A stretch of DNA of 64,000 nucleotides, taken from positions 1,216,276 to 1,280,275 of the forward strand of contig NRSV01000001.1 of assembly GCA_002286855.1 (NCBI GenBank). Reading direction: 5' to 3'. The DNA is from Bipolaris cookei. Taxonomy: Eukaryota; Ascomycota; Dothideomycetes; Pleosporales; Pleosporaceae. Positions within the stretch are counted from its first letter, which is position 1. Each line of letters begins with the position of its first letter. Shown piece by piece: positions 10,547 to 21,172 of the stretch. The notes beneath the pieces were generated by a model. That model was not told where the DNA came from and did not search any database. It saw only the letters and a program-made list of their open reading frames with translations. The position numbers and the translations under genes are program-made.

Positions 10547-12322
10547 TTATTGTTTAGCTCTGCATGCAATCCGAGTATGTCCTTCAACGTGGCACTTCGT
10601 GCACGTTGGCGGCGCGCGCTGACGTCGCTGACTGCTCTCACCCTGCTCAACTTCCATAGCTACCCTTTCTGCCTCTGCAGCAAGCTGATGAGCCTGCTGC
10701 ACCTGGAGTACCCCACTAGAAGCAATACATTGACGCTGTTGACTCTGATTTTGTCGTTGGTGCTGATTTTCTTCACGTAACTTCTTATTCTCCTCTGCGA
10801 GTATCGTGGCTGATTGCATTCCAAGCTGAGCGCTCTTAGCAAGCTGGCGTATTGCAACGCTTGTTGGACTCTTTGGCTACCGGCGTAGTTGCTCTTGGAG
10901 ATAGCGTACCTGCTGCTGAAGCTCTGCTGCTGTATGTGGTGTCTCTTTCTACGCCGCTGCCTGCGCTGCAACGTTATTATCTACAGTTGTCTGTGGTGGA
11001 GACGGCGTCCGAACGATAGTTAGCAACGATAGAATACGATCTGGACAAGAAGGGACAAGACCTGTCGTTTGAAAGCCTGCTTGGATATTCTGCTGCGTAA
11101 ATATGGTCGACCGGATCCACATATAGGCTGTAAGAAAGTCAATCTTGTCAACATGGTAGACACCTTGGCGCGCGTTTAAGAGGAGAATAACACCTCATGT
11201 CTAGTGGCTGAAGGAGATGGGAGGTATGAGGCGGCATATAGAGAGTGATAATCTTATTCCCTGCGCAGTACTGGTCAAACTCTGGTGTAGCATGGCTGCT
11301 ATGGCCGTCTAGAATAAGAAGCCGATAGAGTCTAGCTGTACGAGCCTCAGTATGCTGATTGAAGTGCTTCACCCACTCTACACCAAGCTGATCAGTCGTC
11401 CAGCCATTATCGGATACTGCGACAGTCCAGTTTGGTGGGAGGTCTTGGTACCAGCTACTCTGGTGGGCCTTACCAGACAGAATTATAAATGGTGAAGACA
11501 CCAGCCAGACGCGTTAACACACTCGATTACTGTCACCCACTCACGATTGCCTGGCTGTATAATGACTACCCGACCAACTCTTTTAAAATTAGTCACAACT
11601 TTTGATGTTGCAGTGACGTCCATGGCGAATTCAGTCTCGTCGAAGTTGTAGATATCTTGGTCTAGGATGTCGTGCGCCTGGCGCGTCTCTTCTATAAGCT
11701 TGCGGTTATTGGCGTTGACAACAAAGACTTGTTGGCCGCCAGCGTTGTATACATACTGGCTGCTTGCAACCCCGATCCGACAACCAGTCTCATCCATATT
11801 GTACATGTCGTTGGATTGTACGCCAAGCTGTTCTATAGTAACTTGAAGCTGCTCGAACCACTGGCGCAACGCGTCAGGCTGTTCCGCCAGCATGCGCTGT
11901 ACTTCCATCGGCTTGCTCCTAACGCGGCGATACTTTTGATGCCTCTGTAGCCAGCGTTGCGCCCAGTTAGTACCTAGTGGCGGCGGCGATCCATCTGGTC
12001 CTATGTACGACTCTTAAAGTAACGCGTAGGCTTGTTGCGCGATCATGCGGTGATGTATACCAAAGCCGATAGCATTGATTGCGTCGAGGTAACACTCAAG
12101 AGCAAGGTCTTGGGCGTCGTTCAGCCGGCAATTAGCTGGCTTTTTATCGCTACGCGTAGGCGTGTCGTTGTAGGTACGGAGGAGACGTTTGTAGCCTAAG
12201 TTATGGGCTTTTGCATAAGAGCTAATGTTCGGCTTAAGGTGACTATGAAGCTTTGCCACGTGCTCTTTGTGCAAAACTACCTCTTTTCTATATTTTAAAG
12301 CTGAAGAATTACTCTTTGGCAT
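10547..12322 (-). pseudogene. Chimeric pogo-type transposase with CCHC knuckle
   Basis: The minus strand starts with ATG at 12322 (MPKSNSSALKYRKEVVL) and stays in one frame to about 11483 with a single TAA at about 12014. It then shifts frame and continues with LLILDGHSSH and LLQPLD (second and third catalytic aspartates), an internal coiled-coil stretch, and ends at 10547 with CTKCHVEGHTRIAC, a CX2CX4HX4C zinc knuckle. Two first-aspartate blocks occur in tandem, YNMDETG and 54 residues later YNFDETEF, from clearly different subfamilies, so this copy is a recombinant. Several TAG/TAA codons and at least two frame shifts make it inactive. Confidence 0.8.
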
Positions 12323-12417
12323 GTTGCAAAACCTTCCGTTAGCTCAGGTTTTAATCACCTAACGTTGTGGTGGAGTTGGTATCACGGTGCATCTAAGTGA
12401 TGCCCTTGGGGTGGGCG

Positions 12418-12436
12418 GGCCGTGCAACGCACGGCC
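12418..12436. repeat. Short perfect palindrome (hairpin)
   Basis: GGCCGTGC and GCACGGCC are separated by AAC. The hairpin lies between two transposon fragments and may be part of a terminal inverted repeat. Confidence 0.6.
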
Positions 12437-12510
12437 AATTTCTTGAAATTTTCCACATGGAACCGTTGGAGTCGAGTAAGCTCCGACTCTTATTGTGGGC
12501 TGAGTGCTTG

Positions 12511-12780
12511 TCAATGGGCGTCACCAGCTTCTTTTGACTCTGTTACGCGTCGCCACCTCCGCCCGAGCGTTGAGCGGTTAAAGCCCCATTTTCCAGCAAT
12601 ATCTCTTAGCTTGTATTGTTCTCCTGGTTCTCGCGAGTTCAAATCTGCAATCGTATCGTCAATCGGAGCCATGGCTGTTGAGTTATTGCGCGTTAAAGTT
12701 GTGGTGTTGAGACGCGTCATGATGTTCGACGGAGCATGATCCAAATCCGGGCACACTGCGTACGGGCACGGTACGCGTTC
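12511..12780 (-). mobile_element. 5' end fragment of a Fot1-like element
   Basis: On the minus strand, ATG at 12672 opens MAPIDDTIADLNSREPGEQY, the helix-turn-helix start of a Fot1-like transposase (compare the intact copy at 47705-49552, which begins MDPIQKAIEEIESREPGDDF). The frame stops at 12511. Upstream, TA at 12781-12782 is followed by GAACGCGTACCGTGCCC, placed like a terminal repeat. Only the first 270 bp survive. It ends 120 bp before the start codon of the helicase gene at 12901. Confidence 0.65.
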
Positions 12781-12900
12781 TAGCGTGAGACCATCCATGT
12801 CCCTGACTGTACATCGCGATCAGGGCCCTGAACCCTTTCTCCGCTGTCGCGCCCCCTTTTCTCTTTCTTTTGCCTGCTGCAACCGTGGAATTGAGACAAA

Positions 12901-15768
12901 ATGGCGCCCAAACGACGTGTAGAAACTATAGACCTCACTGCTGATGACGGGTTTGATGGCTCCTCATATCCTGCACCCAAGCAATCTCGTACATCACATA
13001 CCAGAGCCCAACGACCGCCAGCTAGCTCATTGCAAGTCGACACAGCCCCCATTGATATTGACGATGACAATGACGAATATGCGGAAGATGATGCCTCACA
13101 GGAAGTCCCTGATGCAACCCAAGGGTACAGCCAGCAGCATTACAACTACTTATTGTATGGCGCCGTAGATGACAAAATCGTGGGCGTGAGGTACTACAAT
13201 GGATATGCCACAGAAGGAGAAACTGTGGTGCTTCGCAGAGAACCACACAATCAATACGACGCAAACGCCATTCGTGTCGATAACGTCCAGGGAGAGCAGA
13301 TTGGCCATATTCCAAGAGGGCTGGCAGCCAAGCTGGCGAAATACATGGACGATCGCAGTTTGCTGATTGAAGCCCAAATCACGGGACAAAAAGGTTACTA
13401 CGACTGTCCCATTGAGCTTCAACTCTACGGAACAGACGATCCTACACAACGACAGGATCTCATGGCTAGGATGAAGAAGGATAAATTACCGGTCGGACGT
13501 GCGTCTGAACGGCAGCGCAGGGAGGCTGCAGTTAGAAAGGAGCAAGAGCGCAGAGCTAAAGAGGCCGCCAAACAAATGAAGAAGAAGGGTGCTAAAGGGG
13601 TACAGCCGATTGAACCCCCAGAGGGCAGCATGGCCGAGTTTGCTGCGGGCTTGTCACAGGGTATTCCTTCAATGACGGGGCCTAGTCTAGAGGATATCAT
13701 TACCGACACCGAGCGATTTAATCCCAGAAACATTGAGGAAGTAGTCGAGGAATTTGGTGTCAAGGAGAAGGATCTTGCTGCGATGCCTCAGGCACCCCAA
13801 CCTGATGCTCTCCTCACCCAACTACACCCTTTCCAATTGCAAGGCCTGCAGTGGATGCTCGACAAGGAGAGTCCCAAGCTTCCTACCAAAGATGGCAAAA
13901 ACGTTGTTCAGCTTTGGCGTCCCCATACTAACGTACCCAACGTCTATACAAATGTCGCAACAAGCTTCTCTGTCAAGAATCCAGCCCTGGCTTCAGGTGG
14001 TATCCTCGCTGATGACATGGGTCTAGGCAAGACCATTCAGACAATTTCCCTCATTGCCGCCGATCGAGCACTCGGTCGCGGTGCCAAAGACGCAACCAAG
14101 GCGACCTTGATACTTGCGCCCGTTTCAGTCATGAGCAACTGGAGTACACAGATGAAGAATCACATCAAGCCAGAATACGCACTCCGTGTCACGTTCTGGC
14201 ATGGACAAAGAAAGGAGCCCATCACGCCCAAGACCATTAAGAATTATGATGTGGTCATCAGCACGTACGAGTCCATATCGTCTGATTGGTATTCGCAAAA
14301 GTCGACTTCCCTTCCACGCAAATCAGGCCCATTCTCCATCAAATGGCGTCGCGTAATCTTAGACGAGGGCCACAACATACGCAATCCCAAAGCCAAGAAG
14401 ACCGTTGCCATTTCCAATCTCATGGCTCAGTCACGATGGACACTTACCGGCACACCGATTGTCAACAACCTCAAGGATCTCTACAGTCAGGTCCGCTTCC
14501 TACGTCTTTCGGGTGGTCTCGATTCTTTCGAGGTCTTCCACAGCGCCATCATGCGTCCTGTTATGCAAGGTCACGTCAAGGGTCAGCAGATTCTTCAAAT
14601 GCTCATGTCGGACATATGTCTGCGGCGCAAGAAAGAAATGTCGTTTATCGACTTGCGACTGCCGCCACTTTCCGAGTACGTGCACAAAGTAAAACTGCAC
14701 CCACATGAACAAGAAAAGTACAATGTTCTAGAGGCCGAGGCGAAGGGTCAACTCGACAAGTACAGGAAGAGTATTGGTAAGAAGGATGCTGCATCCACGT
14801 ACCGCCATCTCCTCGAAGTCCTCCTTCGAATGCGCCAAGTATGCAACCACTGGCGGCTTGTCGGCGAAGAACGCCTTGATTCCATCATGCAACAGCTCGA
14901 CGAGAACGGCGCCGTAGACCTAACAGAAGAAAACAAAATTGCTCTCCAAAAACTCCTCCAACTCTCCATCGATTCCCAAGAAGACTGCCCCATCTGTCTC
15001 GACATGTACAAAGAACCCCTCATCACAAAATGCGCCCACACCTTCTGTACCGCCTGTCTTGAACGTGTAATACAAACCCAACACAAATGCCCCTTATGCC
15101 GCGCCGACCTCGATGCCCTCGACACCACAACCGTCAAGCCCGCAAAACACCTACCCTCTGCACCACCTCTCCCCCTAACCCAAGAAGAACTCAGCGACCA
15201 AGCCTCCCTCTCAAAAAACACTAGCACAAAAATTGAATCCCTCCTCTCCATCCTCCACGCCTCCGCCCAGGACCCCACCAACAAAACCATAATCTTCAGC
15301 CAATGGACCTCCTTCCTCGACATCCTAGAACCCCACCTCAAACTCCACTCCTACACCTTCGTCCGCATAGACGGCTCCATGCCCGCCTCCCGCCGCGACT
15401 CTGCCCTCGACGCCTTCGATTCAGACACCCAGACAACAATCATGCTCGCCTCCCTGGCCGTCTGCAGTGTCGGCCTCAACCTTGTGGCTGCGAACCAGGT
15501 CATCATGGCGGATTCGTGGTGGGCGCCTGCGATTGAGGATCAGGCGGTTGATCGCGTGCATAGGCTGGGGCAGAAGCGCGAGACGAGGGTTTTTCGGCTC
15601 GTGGTCGAGGGGAGTGTGGAGGAGAGGGTGTTGGGGATTCAGGAGGAGAAGAGGCGGTTAATGGGGTTGGCGTTTGCGGAGAAGGAGGGGGGAAAGAAGA
15701 GGAGACGTGGGGCGGCGGGGTTGGGGGATTTGATGAGGTTGTTGGGGACGCAGGAGGGGGGGACGTAG
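12901..15768 (+). CDS. SNF2-family helicase with HIRAN and RING domains (RAD5/HLTF type)
   Basis: Intronless, 955 residues. A HIRAN domain (about residues 83-178) is followed by a charged linker, an SNF2 ATPase with Walker A ADDMGLGKT (about 370-380) and DEGH box (about 487), a C3HC4 RING finger (CPICLDMYKEPL to CPLC, about 696-735), and a helicase C-terminal domain ending in the SNF2 motif VDRVHRLGQKRETRV (about 860-880). This order matches yeast Rad5 and human HLTF, nuclear DNA-dependent ATPases and ubiquitin ligases that act on stalled replication forks and in post-replication repair. The N-terminus (KRRVETIDLTADD) resembles a SUMO/PIP-like acidic motif. The start context AAAATGGC is good. 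Codon use shifts towards C-ending codons around 14.9-15.5 kb and G-rich sequence at the 3' end. The upstream 120 bp abut a transposon fragment. Confidence 0.93.
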   Translation: MAPKRRVETIDLTADDGFDGSSYPAPKQSRTSHTRAQRPPASSLQVDTAPIDIDDDNDEYAEDDASQEVPDATQGYSQQHYNYLLYGAVDDKIVGVRYYNGYATEGETVVLRREPHNQYDANAIRVDNVQGEQIGHIPRGLAAKLAKYMDDRSLLIEAQITGQKGYYDCPIELQLYGTDDPTQRQDLMARMKKDKLPVGRASERQRREAAVRKEQERRAKEAAKQMKKKGAKGVQPIEPPEGSMAEFAAGLSQGIPSMTGPSLEDIITDTERFNPRNIEEVVEEFGVKEKDLAAMPQAPQPDALLTQLHPFQLQGLQWMLDKESPKLPTKDGKNVVQLWRPHTNVPNVYTNVATSFSVKNPALASGGILADDMGLGKTIQTISLIAADRALGRGAKDATKATLILAPVSVMSNWSTQMKNHIKPEYALRVTFWHGQRKEPITPKTIKNYDVVISTYESISSDWYSQKSTSLPRKSGPFSIKWRRVILDEGHNIRNPKAKKTVAISNLMAQSRWTLTGTPIVNNLKDLYSQVRFLRLSGGLDSFEVFHSAIMRPVMQGHVKGQQILQMLMSDICLRRKKEMSFIDLRLPPLSEYVHKVKLHPHEQEKYNVLEAEAKGQLDKYRKSIGKKDAASTYRHLLEVLLRMRQVCNHWRLVGEERLDSIMQQLDENGAVDLTEENKIALQKLLQLSIDSQEDCPICLDMYKEPLITKCAHTFCTACLERVIQTQHKCPLCRADLDALDTTTVKPAKHLPSAPPLPLTQEELSDQASLSKNTSTKIESLLSILHASAQDPTNKTIIFSQWTSFLDILEPHLKLHSYTFVRIDGSMPASRRDSALDAFDSDTQTTIMLASLAVCSVGLNLVAANQVIMADSWWAPAIEDQAVDRVHRLGQKRETRVFRLVVEGSVEERVLGIQEEKRRLMGLAFAEKEGGKKRRRGAAGLGDLMRLLGTQEGGT

Positions 15769-16018
15769 GCGTAGTTGGTGGGGAGTGTGATATCTGATTT
15801 CATAAAGTTTGTTTGATTGTTGAATTCCGCTGTCATATCCATTTTTCACTTCCTCCTTGCCCTTATTATCGTCCTCGAGCGTGTTTGCTTCATTCACATC
15901 AAAACACACAAGCCATAGAAACCGATCTCTGATCAACGAGCCTCAACCAACACTGGCAAATTGCAAAAAAAAGTCAGCCCACCGTCTCAACGTCTCTCTT
16001 ATTTCACCCCCCTCTCCC

Positions 16019-16605
16019 CTAAAACTGCACAAAAAGCGGCGGAAACAAAAACAGCAAAAACTGCACAGTCGGCGGAATCGACCCCAACACCGTCCTACAC
16101 AACTTGGCCACCCGCACACTCCCACTCTCAGGCGCCGTCTCGTAGTACCCGCACACGATGTTGCCGATCAACCACAGCCAAAGCAGGAGCATGATGGAAA
16201 AGTACCAGGCTGGGTGTAGCCCGTAGGGGTTCGTGGCCCATTGTTCCCAGAGGCTGCGGAGTTGGTAGTGGAGGAGGTGGTGCAGCGGGATGGAGTCGTA
16301 GAGGCCGAGGTGGAGGTGGGATAGTTTTGAGAGCTTTTGGGGTTAGCGGTGGGTAGGCCAGGCCATAAGGAGGGAGGAAGGGGGGAAAGGAAAGATACAG
16401 TGCTCCGTTTCTCATCCAATCCCAAGGCATCGTCGGCGGCTTGGGTGCGCTCCCGGGCTTCAGCAAGGTAATCCTCAATGTCGAGGATTAGGTACTGGAC
16501 TATTATGTCCCGGTGTTTGTTGAGGAGGTCGAGTTGCGTGGGGGGTTTGGTGGTGAGGGGGTGGGTTAGAGCAGCGTTTGGGGTGGGGGAGTCGATGAGG
16601 GACAT
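16019..16605 (-). CDS. Small predicted membrane protein, two exons
   Basis: Exons 16605-16399 and 16333-16019 are joined across a 65-nt intron (GTATCT donor, GCTAACC branch site, AAAAG acceptor), giving 173 residues. The N-terminal half is soluble and acidic (DIIVQYLILDIEDYLAEARE). The C-terminal half has a hydrophobic segment around YFSIMLLLWLWLIGNIVCGY and a second hydrophobic tail (VQFLLFLFPPLFVQF) reaching the stop. I do not recognise the family. It is convergent with the helicase gene; the stop codons are about 250 bp apart. Confidence 0.7.
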
Positions 16606-16611
16606 TGAGGC

Positions 16612-16631
16612 GGGTTGGGGTTGGGGTTGGG
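16612..16631 (+). promoter_or_regulatory. G-quadruplex-type motif upstream of membrane protein gene
   Basis: Four G runs (GGG, GGGG, GGGG, GGG) are separated by TT only. They start 7 bases upstream of the minus-strand start codon at 16605, so the G runs are on the template strand in the 5' leader or promoter. The surrounding 150 bp are strongly purine/G biased on the plus strand. Confidence 0.6.
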
Positions 16632-17288
16632 TGTGGTTGTGGTGGAGGATGAGGGGGAGGGGAAGAGGAGGGGATGGAGTGGCAGTGTTGGGGGCGGAAA
16701 GAGCGAGGGTTGGGGAAGTGGGAGAAGGTGTCTGCTTGGTGTGAGGGATATGAGGTAAGTTGGTAGTGATGTGAACATGTCTGGTTCTCAGATGGAAACT
16801 TTACTTGATAGACGATCAAGTCATTACGGAGATTAGTGTAATAGTACACATCTTCAGTTTCAGAATCGGCCTATGTAGTAAATTAGTACAGACAATCTAT
16901 AGCCATGTGCACCACGTGACCATGGCCTGTATTAGCCCTCTCACTGAGAAGTCCTTGCACCCGCCGTGCTCGTGTTCAAACGCGCCATCTCCACATGAGC
17001 AGACTGCATAAGCGGGATGTGATGGATTCAACGGGGCGCGATCTAGTACTAGCTCCTTAGCATTGTTCGTCGCATATGCTCAGAAAATACCCGAGTGTAC
17101 AATGGGCCAATTTGCGAGGGATTTCCTGGCAAAAGAAGCACCGAAATGCGCTACCTATTGTTCATGTGCAATTGGCGCTCATACTTGGGCAAAACAGGCT
17201 GCTATTGTTCTGCGAGAGATAGAAATGATAGAAGAGGGAGCGATTTCCGCCAAGCAGTGGAGTCGAGGTTTCTCGACTAGACCCCGCC

Positions 17289-18450
17289 ATGGTTTTCTTC
17301 CACCTTATTCGCGCCTGGCTAGGGGCCATCACCTTATTGCCATATCGCCTCCTGCGCGCCCTGCTCCCCACGCGCTCATACTTCGAAGAACTAGACGCAT
17401 CTGGCAGAGACGGCAGAATGCCCAAATTCTATCACGATGACGAGGCATGGGCGGACATAGAACCCCTCCCCCAGGATGACGGCGGTCTGCATCCCCTCGC
17501 TGCCATTGCGTATAGCGACGAGTACAGTGAGGCCATGGGCTATCTGCGCGCCATAATGGCCAAGACTGAATACAGCGAGCGAGTCCTTGGCCTCACAGAG
17601 CACATCATCAGCATGAACCCCGCGCACTACACTGTCTGGTGAGTCGACCTGCATGCGCACATTACGGCTACCTGATGCTCGACAGGCTCTACCGCGTGAA
17701 AACCATATCCGAAATCGGCAGGTCGTTGCAGGACGAAATCGCATGGCTCAATCCAACTGCGCTCAAACACCTCAAGAACTACCAGATCTGGCATCACCGC
17801 CATACCATCATTGACCAGCTGGGTTCGCCAGAGGGCGAGCCCGAGTTCATCAGTTCCATGCTGGAGCTCGACTCCAAGAACTACCACGTGTGGAGCTACA
17901 GGCAATGGCTGGTCAAGCGGTTTGACATGTTTGATAAACCCGAAGAGCTGGAATGGACACACGGCATGATTGAGCAAGATGTTCGGAATAATTCGGCATG
18001 GAACCACCGCTACTACCTGGTTGTCGGAGGCCGTGAAGGCAAGCCCAGCGCAGACATTGCCGACCGCGAGATAGAGTGAGCTATTGCTGTTGCTACTGCT
18101 GCACATGGCTGACTGCTAACCCGACTAGGTACACAAAAGCAGCCATTCGCAAGGCGCCTCAGAACCAGAGCCCATGGAACTATATCCTTGGAATCCTTCG
18201 TGCGGCCGGACTCCCCAAGTCCACCCTGAAGGACTTTGCAGGTGAGTTTGCCGACATCCAAGACCCTGACAATGTCCACTCAAGCCACGCTCTGGACCTC
18301 CTGGCCGACATTTACGCCGACGAAGAAGAAGACGGTAAGAGGAGAGCCGAGCAAGCGTTGGATCTTTTGGCAACAAAATACGACCCGATACGCGCGAGTT
18401 ACTGGAACTTCAGAAAGGGCTTGCTCGAACAGCCCAAAGTCGCTGCGTAG
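17289..18450 (+). CDS. RAM2: Protein farnesyl/geranylgeranyltransferase alpha subunit
   Basis: Exons 17289-17638, 17686-18075 and 18129-18450 are joined across introns of 47 and 53 nt (GTGAGT and GTGAGC donors), giving 353 residues. Prenyltransferase alpha repeats are clear: YTVWLYR, KNYQIWHHRHTIID, KNYHVWSYRQWLVKRF, NNSAWNHRYYLV and QSPWNYI. The protein is the shared alpha subunit of cytosolic farnesyltransferase and geranylgeranyltransferase I, which lipidate CaaX proteins such as Ras, Rho and mating pheromone. The first 43 residues are hydrophobic and basic (VFFHLIRAWLGAITLLPYRL), which is unusual for a soluble subunit. An in-frame ATG at 17418 (MPKFYHDDEAWADIEP) matches where family members usually begin and would give 310 residues; I regard it as the likelier start. 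Confidence 0.92.
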
Positions 18451-19252
18451 ACCAGGGCCAGGGTAAAATCGACGAGCACCAACTGCGCGGATCCATTTCT
18501 ACCTCTGCGGGTCCGCGTTACACATGTCATATTCCAGTGCGAGCATATTTCGGGAGCGCGCGTGGGAGCCGCAAACGTATTGTTGGCGAATATTTCGATC
18601 GTGATAACAGGCTGGGACGCGCCATGCGGTCGTATACTTTTTAGTTTCCCTTTCCGTCGGGGATCTCCTCTTCGATTCCGCAACTTTCCCGAGCCCAACA
18701 CCATCCCCATAGTTGCGCCGAGCTGTAATCGGATGGGTACTTTTTGGACAAGCTCCCCTGTACAAACGACTGGTTCGCGTCTTGTGATAGGCAAATCCAC
18801 CAAAAGCATAACGCCATCTGGGGCGGTAACGCCCGGCAGAATATAGTCCGCCGCTGATAACCGCATCGGGAAATGCAAACCAGGGACTGGTTTTTCGAGA
18901 ACCCGGTCTCATGCTTGTGTCATTCTGCGGTACCTACGTGGTCGCCTGTTCCTTATCGAGAATCTATAGGGTAATTCATGCACTTTATAGGGTAATCAAT
19001 ACTAGGTATCGTGGTTGTGATGAGCCAGTTACCCCACTGGCCCTATGCAACTGGATTCTGGGGTTGCGGGTGCGTGCGGAGCGATAAGGAGAATTTTGGT
19101 AGAGATAAAAGATCAGAATCCTGTGTACTTGAGGTTGACACCCGTGAAACAAACTTTGAAAGCTCCAGGTCCCATACTCTTCACTAGGATTTTATACTAC
19201 ACTTGTTCCTGATATTTTTTTGTGATACCCAACTTTGTTTACTATCTTCAAC
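18451..19252. other. Intergenic region
   Basis: No coding frame is supported. It includes the promoter of the ammonia-lyase gene at 19253, with pyrimidine-rich and A/T-rich sequence in the last 60 bases before the ATG (TTTTTTTGTGATACCC near 19215). Confidence 0.5.
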
Positions 19253-20623
19253 ATGGCTGTCAAGGAGTACCACACTGAGGAACAGTCTGCACAGAGCCCT
19301 TGGGTTCAGACTCCATTGAGGGAGTCGTATGCGCTTTCTGAAGCGGCGGGATGGTACGGTCACACTTTTCCTGTCATACGAGTTTCACTCCCATCCTTTG
19401 GGAAAAGAGATTTCTAAATCGCAGAAGCAGAGTCTTTCTCAAGCTGGAAAATCTCCAGCCTTCCGGATCATTTAAGTCACGGTAAGCATCGACTCTACTG
19501 TTCATGGTTGCCACTACTAATATAGCCGCAGGGGCATCGGCAACTATATCCTCCGTCGTCTCGAAGAGTTTCCTAAAGGCACACGCCCTCACATCTTTGC
19601 TTCCAGTGGTGGGAATGCTGGTCTCGCTGCTGTTCACTCGGCTCGTGCCCTCAACCTACTGTGCACTGTCGTCGTGCCTACAGCTACTGCACCCTTGATG
19701 GTGGCTAAGCTCAGGGCTGCGGGAGCATACGAAGTCATTCAGCATGGCGCCGCATGGAAGGACGCCGACGCCTACTTAAAGGAGCACGTCATGCCCTATG
19801 TACGTCGTACCCATCTCACATCACATGGCTTCACTGGACTAACACATCGACACAGGCACAAATAGAAACCATCTACTGCCCACCTTTTGACCACCCAGAC
19901 ATCTGGCAAGGCAACAGCACCTGCATGACCGAGATTGCAGCCCAGATGCCCGGCGGCGAGGAACCCGACGTCCTCATCTGCTCCGTCGGCGGCGGCGGCC
20001 TACTCAACGGAATCTGTCAAGCCATGGACTCCCTCAACATGACCAAGACCACCATTCTCGCCATGGAGACTGCCGGAGCCGAGAGTCTACACGCAGCCAT
20101 CCAAGCCAAGGAAGTCATCACCCTCCCCAAAATCACATCCCAAGCAACAAGCCTCGGCTGCGCTCGTGTCACAGATGCAACCTTCAAATACGCCCAACGC
20201 GGCAACGTCCGCAGCGTCGTTCTCCCAGACGCTGAAGCCGCAATGGGCTGCTGGCGCCTTGCCGATGACGAGCGCATCATGGTCGAGCTCGCCTGCGGCA
20301 TCAACGTTGCCCTCTGCTACGACGGGCGCCTCGAAAAAGCGCTTGGTCGCCCTGTCCGGCCCGAAGACAAAGTCGTCATTGTCCTCTGTGGCGGCAGCAA
20401 TGTCAACAGCAGGATGCTGTGTAACTGGCGTGATGAGTATGCGTATATTGAAGAGGAGACTGAGGCCCGTAGGCGCAAGAGCGACTCTGCACTTGGTAGT
20501 GAGACAACGAGTGAGACGGGGAGTGTGAAGGATCTTGATTTGGGCAAGGTGAGTGTGCCGAGTGAGCTTAGCAAGCCGTTTGTTATTGAGGGAATTGAGG
20601 TGGGATGTGTGGAGTGCTCGTAA
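19253..20623 (+). CDS. L-serine/threonine ammonia-lyase (PLP-dependent dehydratase)
   Basis: Four exons: 19253-19353, 19428-19481, 19532-19799 and 19856-20623, giving 396 residues. The PLP lysine is in the motif PSGSFKSRG (Lys about 50), the substrate loop is SSGGNAG and the cofactor phosphate loop is SVGGGGLLNG. This fold type II family deaminates serine or threonine to pyruvate or 2-oxobutyrate in the cytosol (catabolic serine dehydratase, yeast CHA1 type). The first intron acceptor must be the second AG (at 19427); the earlier AG at 19424 would create a stop. The C-terminal 60 residues after NWRDEYAYIEEE are Ser/Thr rich and look fungus-specific. Regulation is not visible. Confidence 0.9.
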
Positions 20624-21172
20624 GAGGAGGGTGACATCTTGGTTTATTTTTTATAGAAGGGTTCTTTGGCGTTTTGTTTGGGAGACTTGGGTTAGCGTGG
20701 GATTGCGGTTTAGTGTTGCTTAATGAAATACATTTTCTCTTTTTGACTTGAAAGCTTCCTCGATCGATACTGCATATGTTGTAGTCTTGTTTCTTATGAA
20801 TCTACGTGCGGTGTGACAGGTATGGGAAGAGATGCTAGTTAACGCGTAGAATACATCACAATGGTGTCGAGATGACGCCATTCCTAACCAGATTGTCCCT
20901 ATAGGGAGCGACTCAAACGAGATGAGGCATTCTCCTCTTAAAGTTTAAACCATATGAGCGAGACAGAACTCGAGTGTCCTCGGATTAGGAATCGCATAGT
21001 GATATGCTTCGGTGACGCTTACACTACGTTGCGATTACCCGTGTGACGCACCAACTATTGCGCTCTGACGATATGTCCATGTTAGCAACACCAAGAGCTT
21101 CGATATCATCAAAACCACCGTCTGAGATTCTGCCATGTCTCAATCTTCTCAATCCTTAATTTTCAATTCACA

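Noticed and set aside
14748..15341. 197-codon open frame antisense to the helicase gene
   Set aside because: It lies fully inside the RING and helicase coding sequence, has biased Arg/Ser/Trp composition and no motif; it is a codon-bias shadow.
16611..16636. GGTTGGGG repeats as a telomere or interstitial telomere tract
   Set aside because: Fungal telomeres of this group are TTAGGG; only three units occur and they sit in a gene leader.
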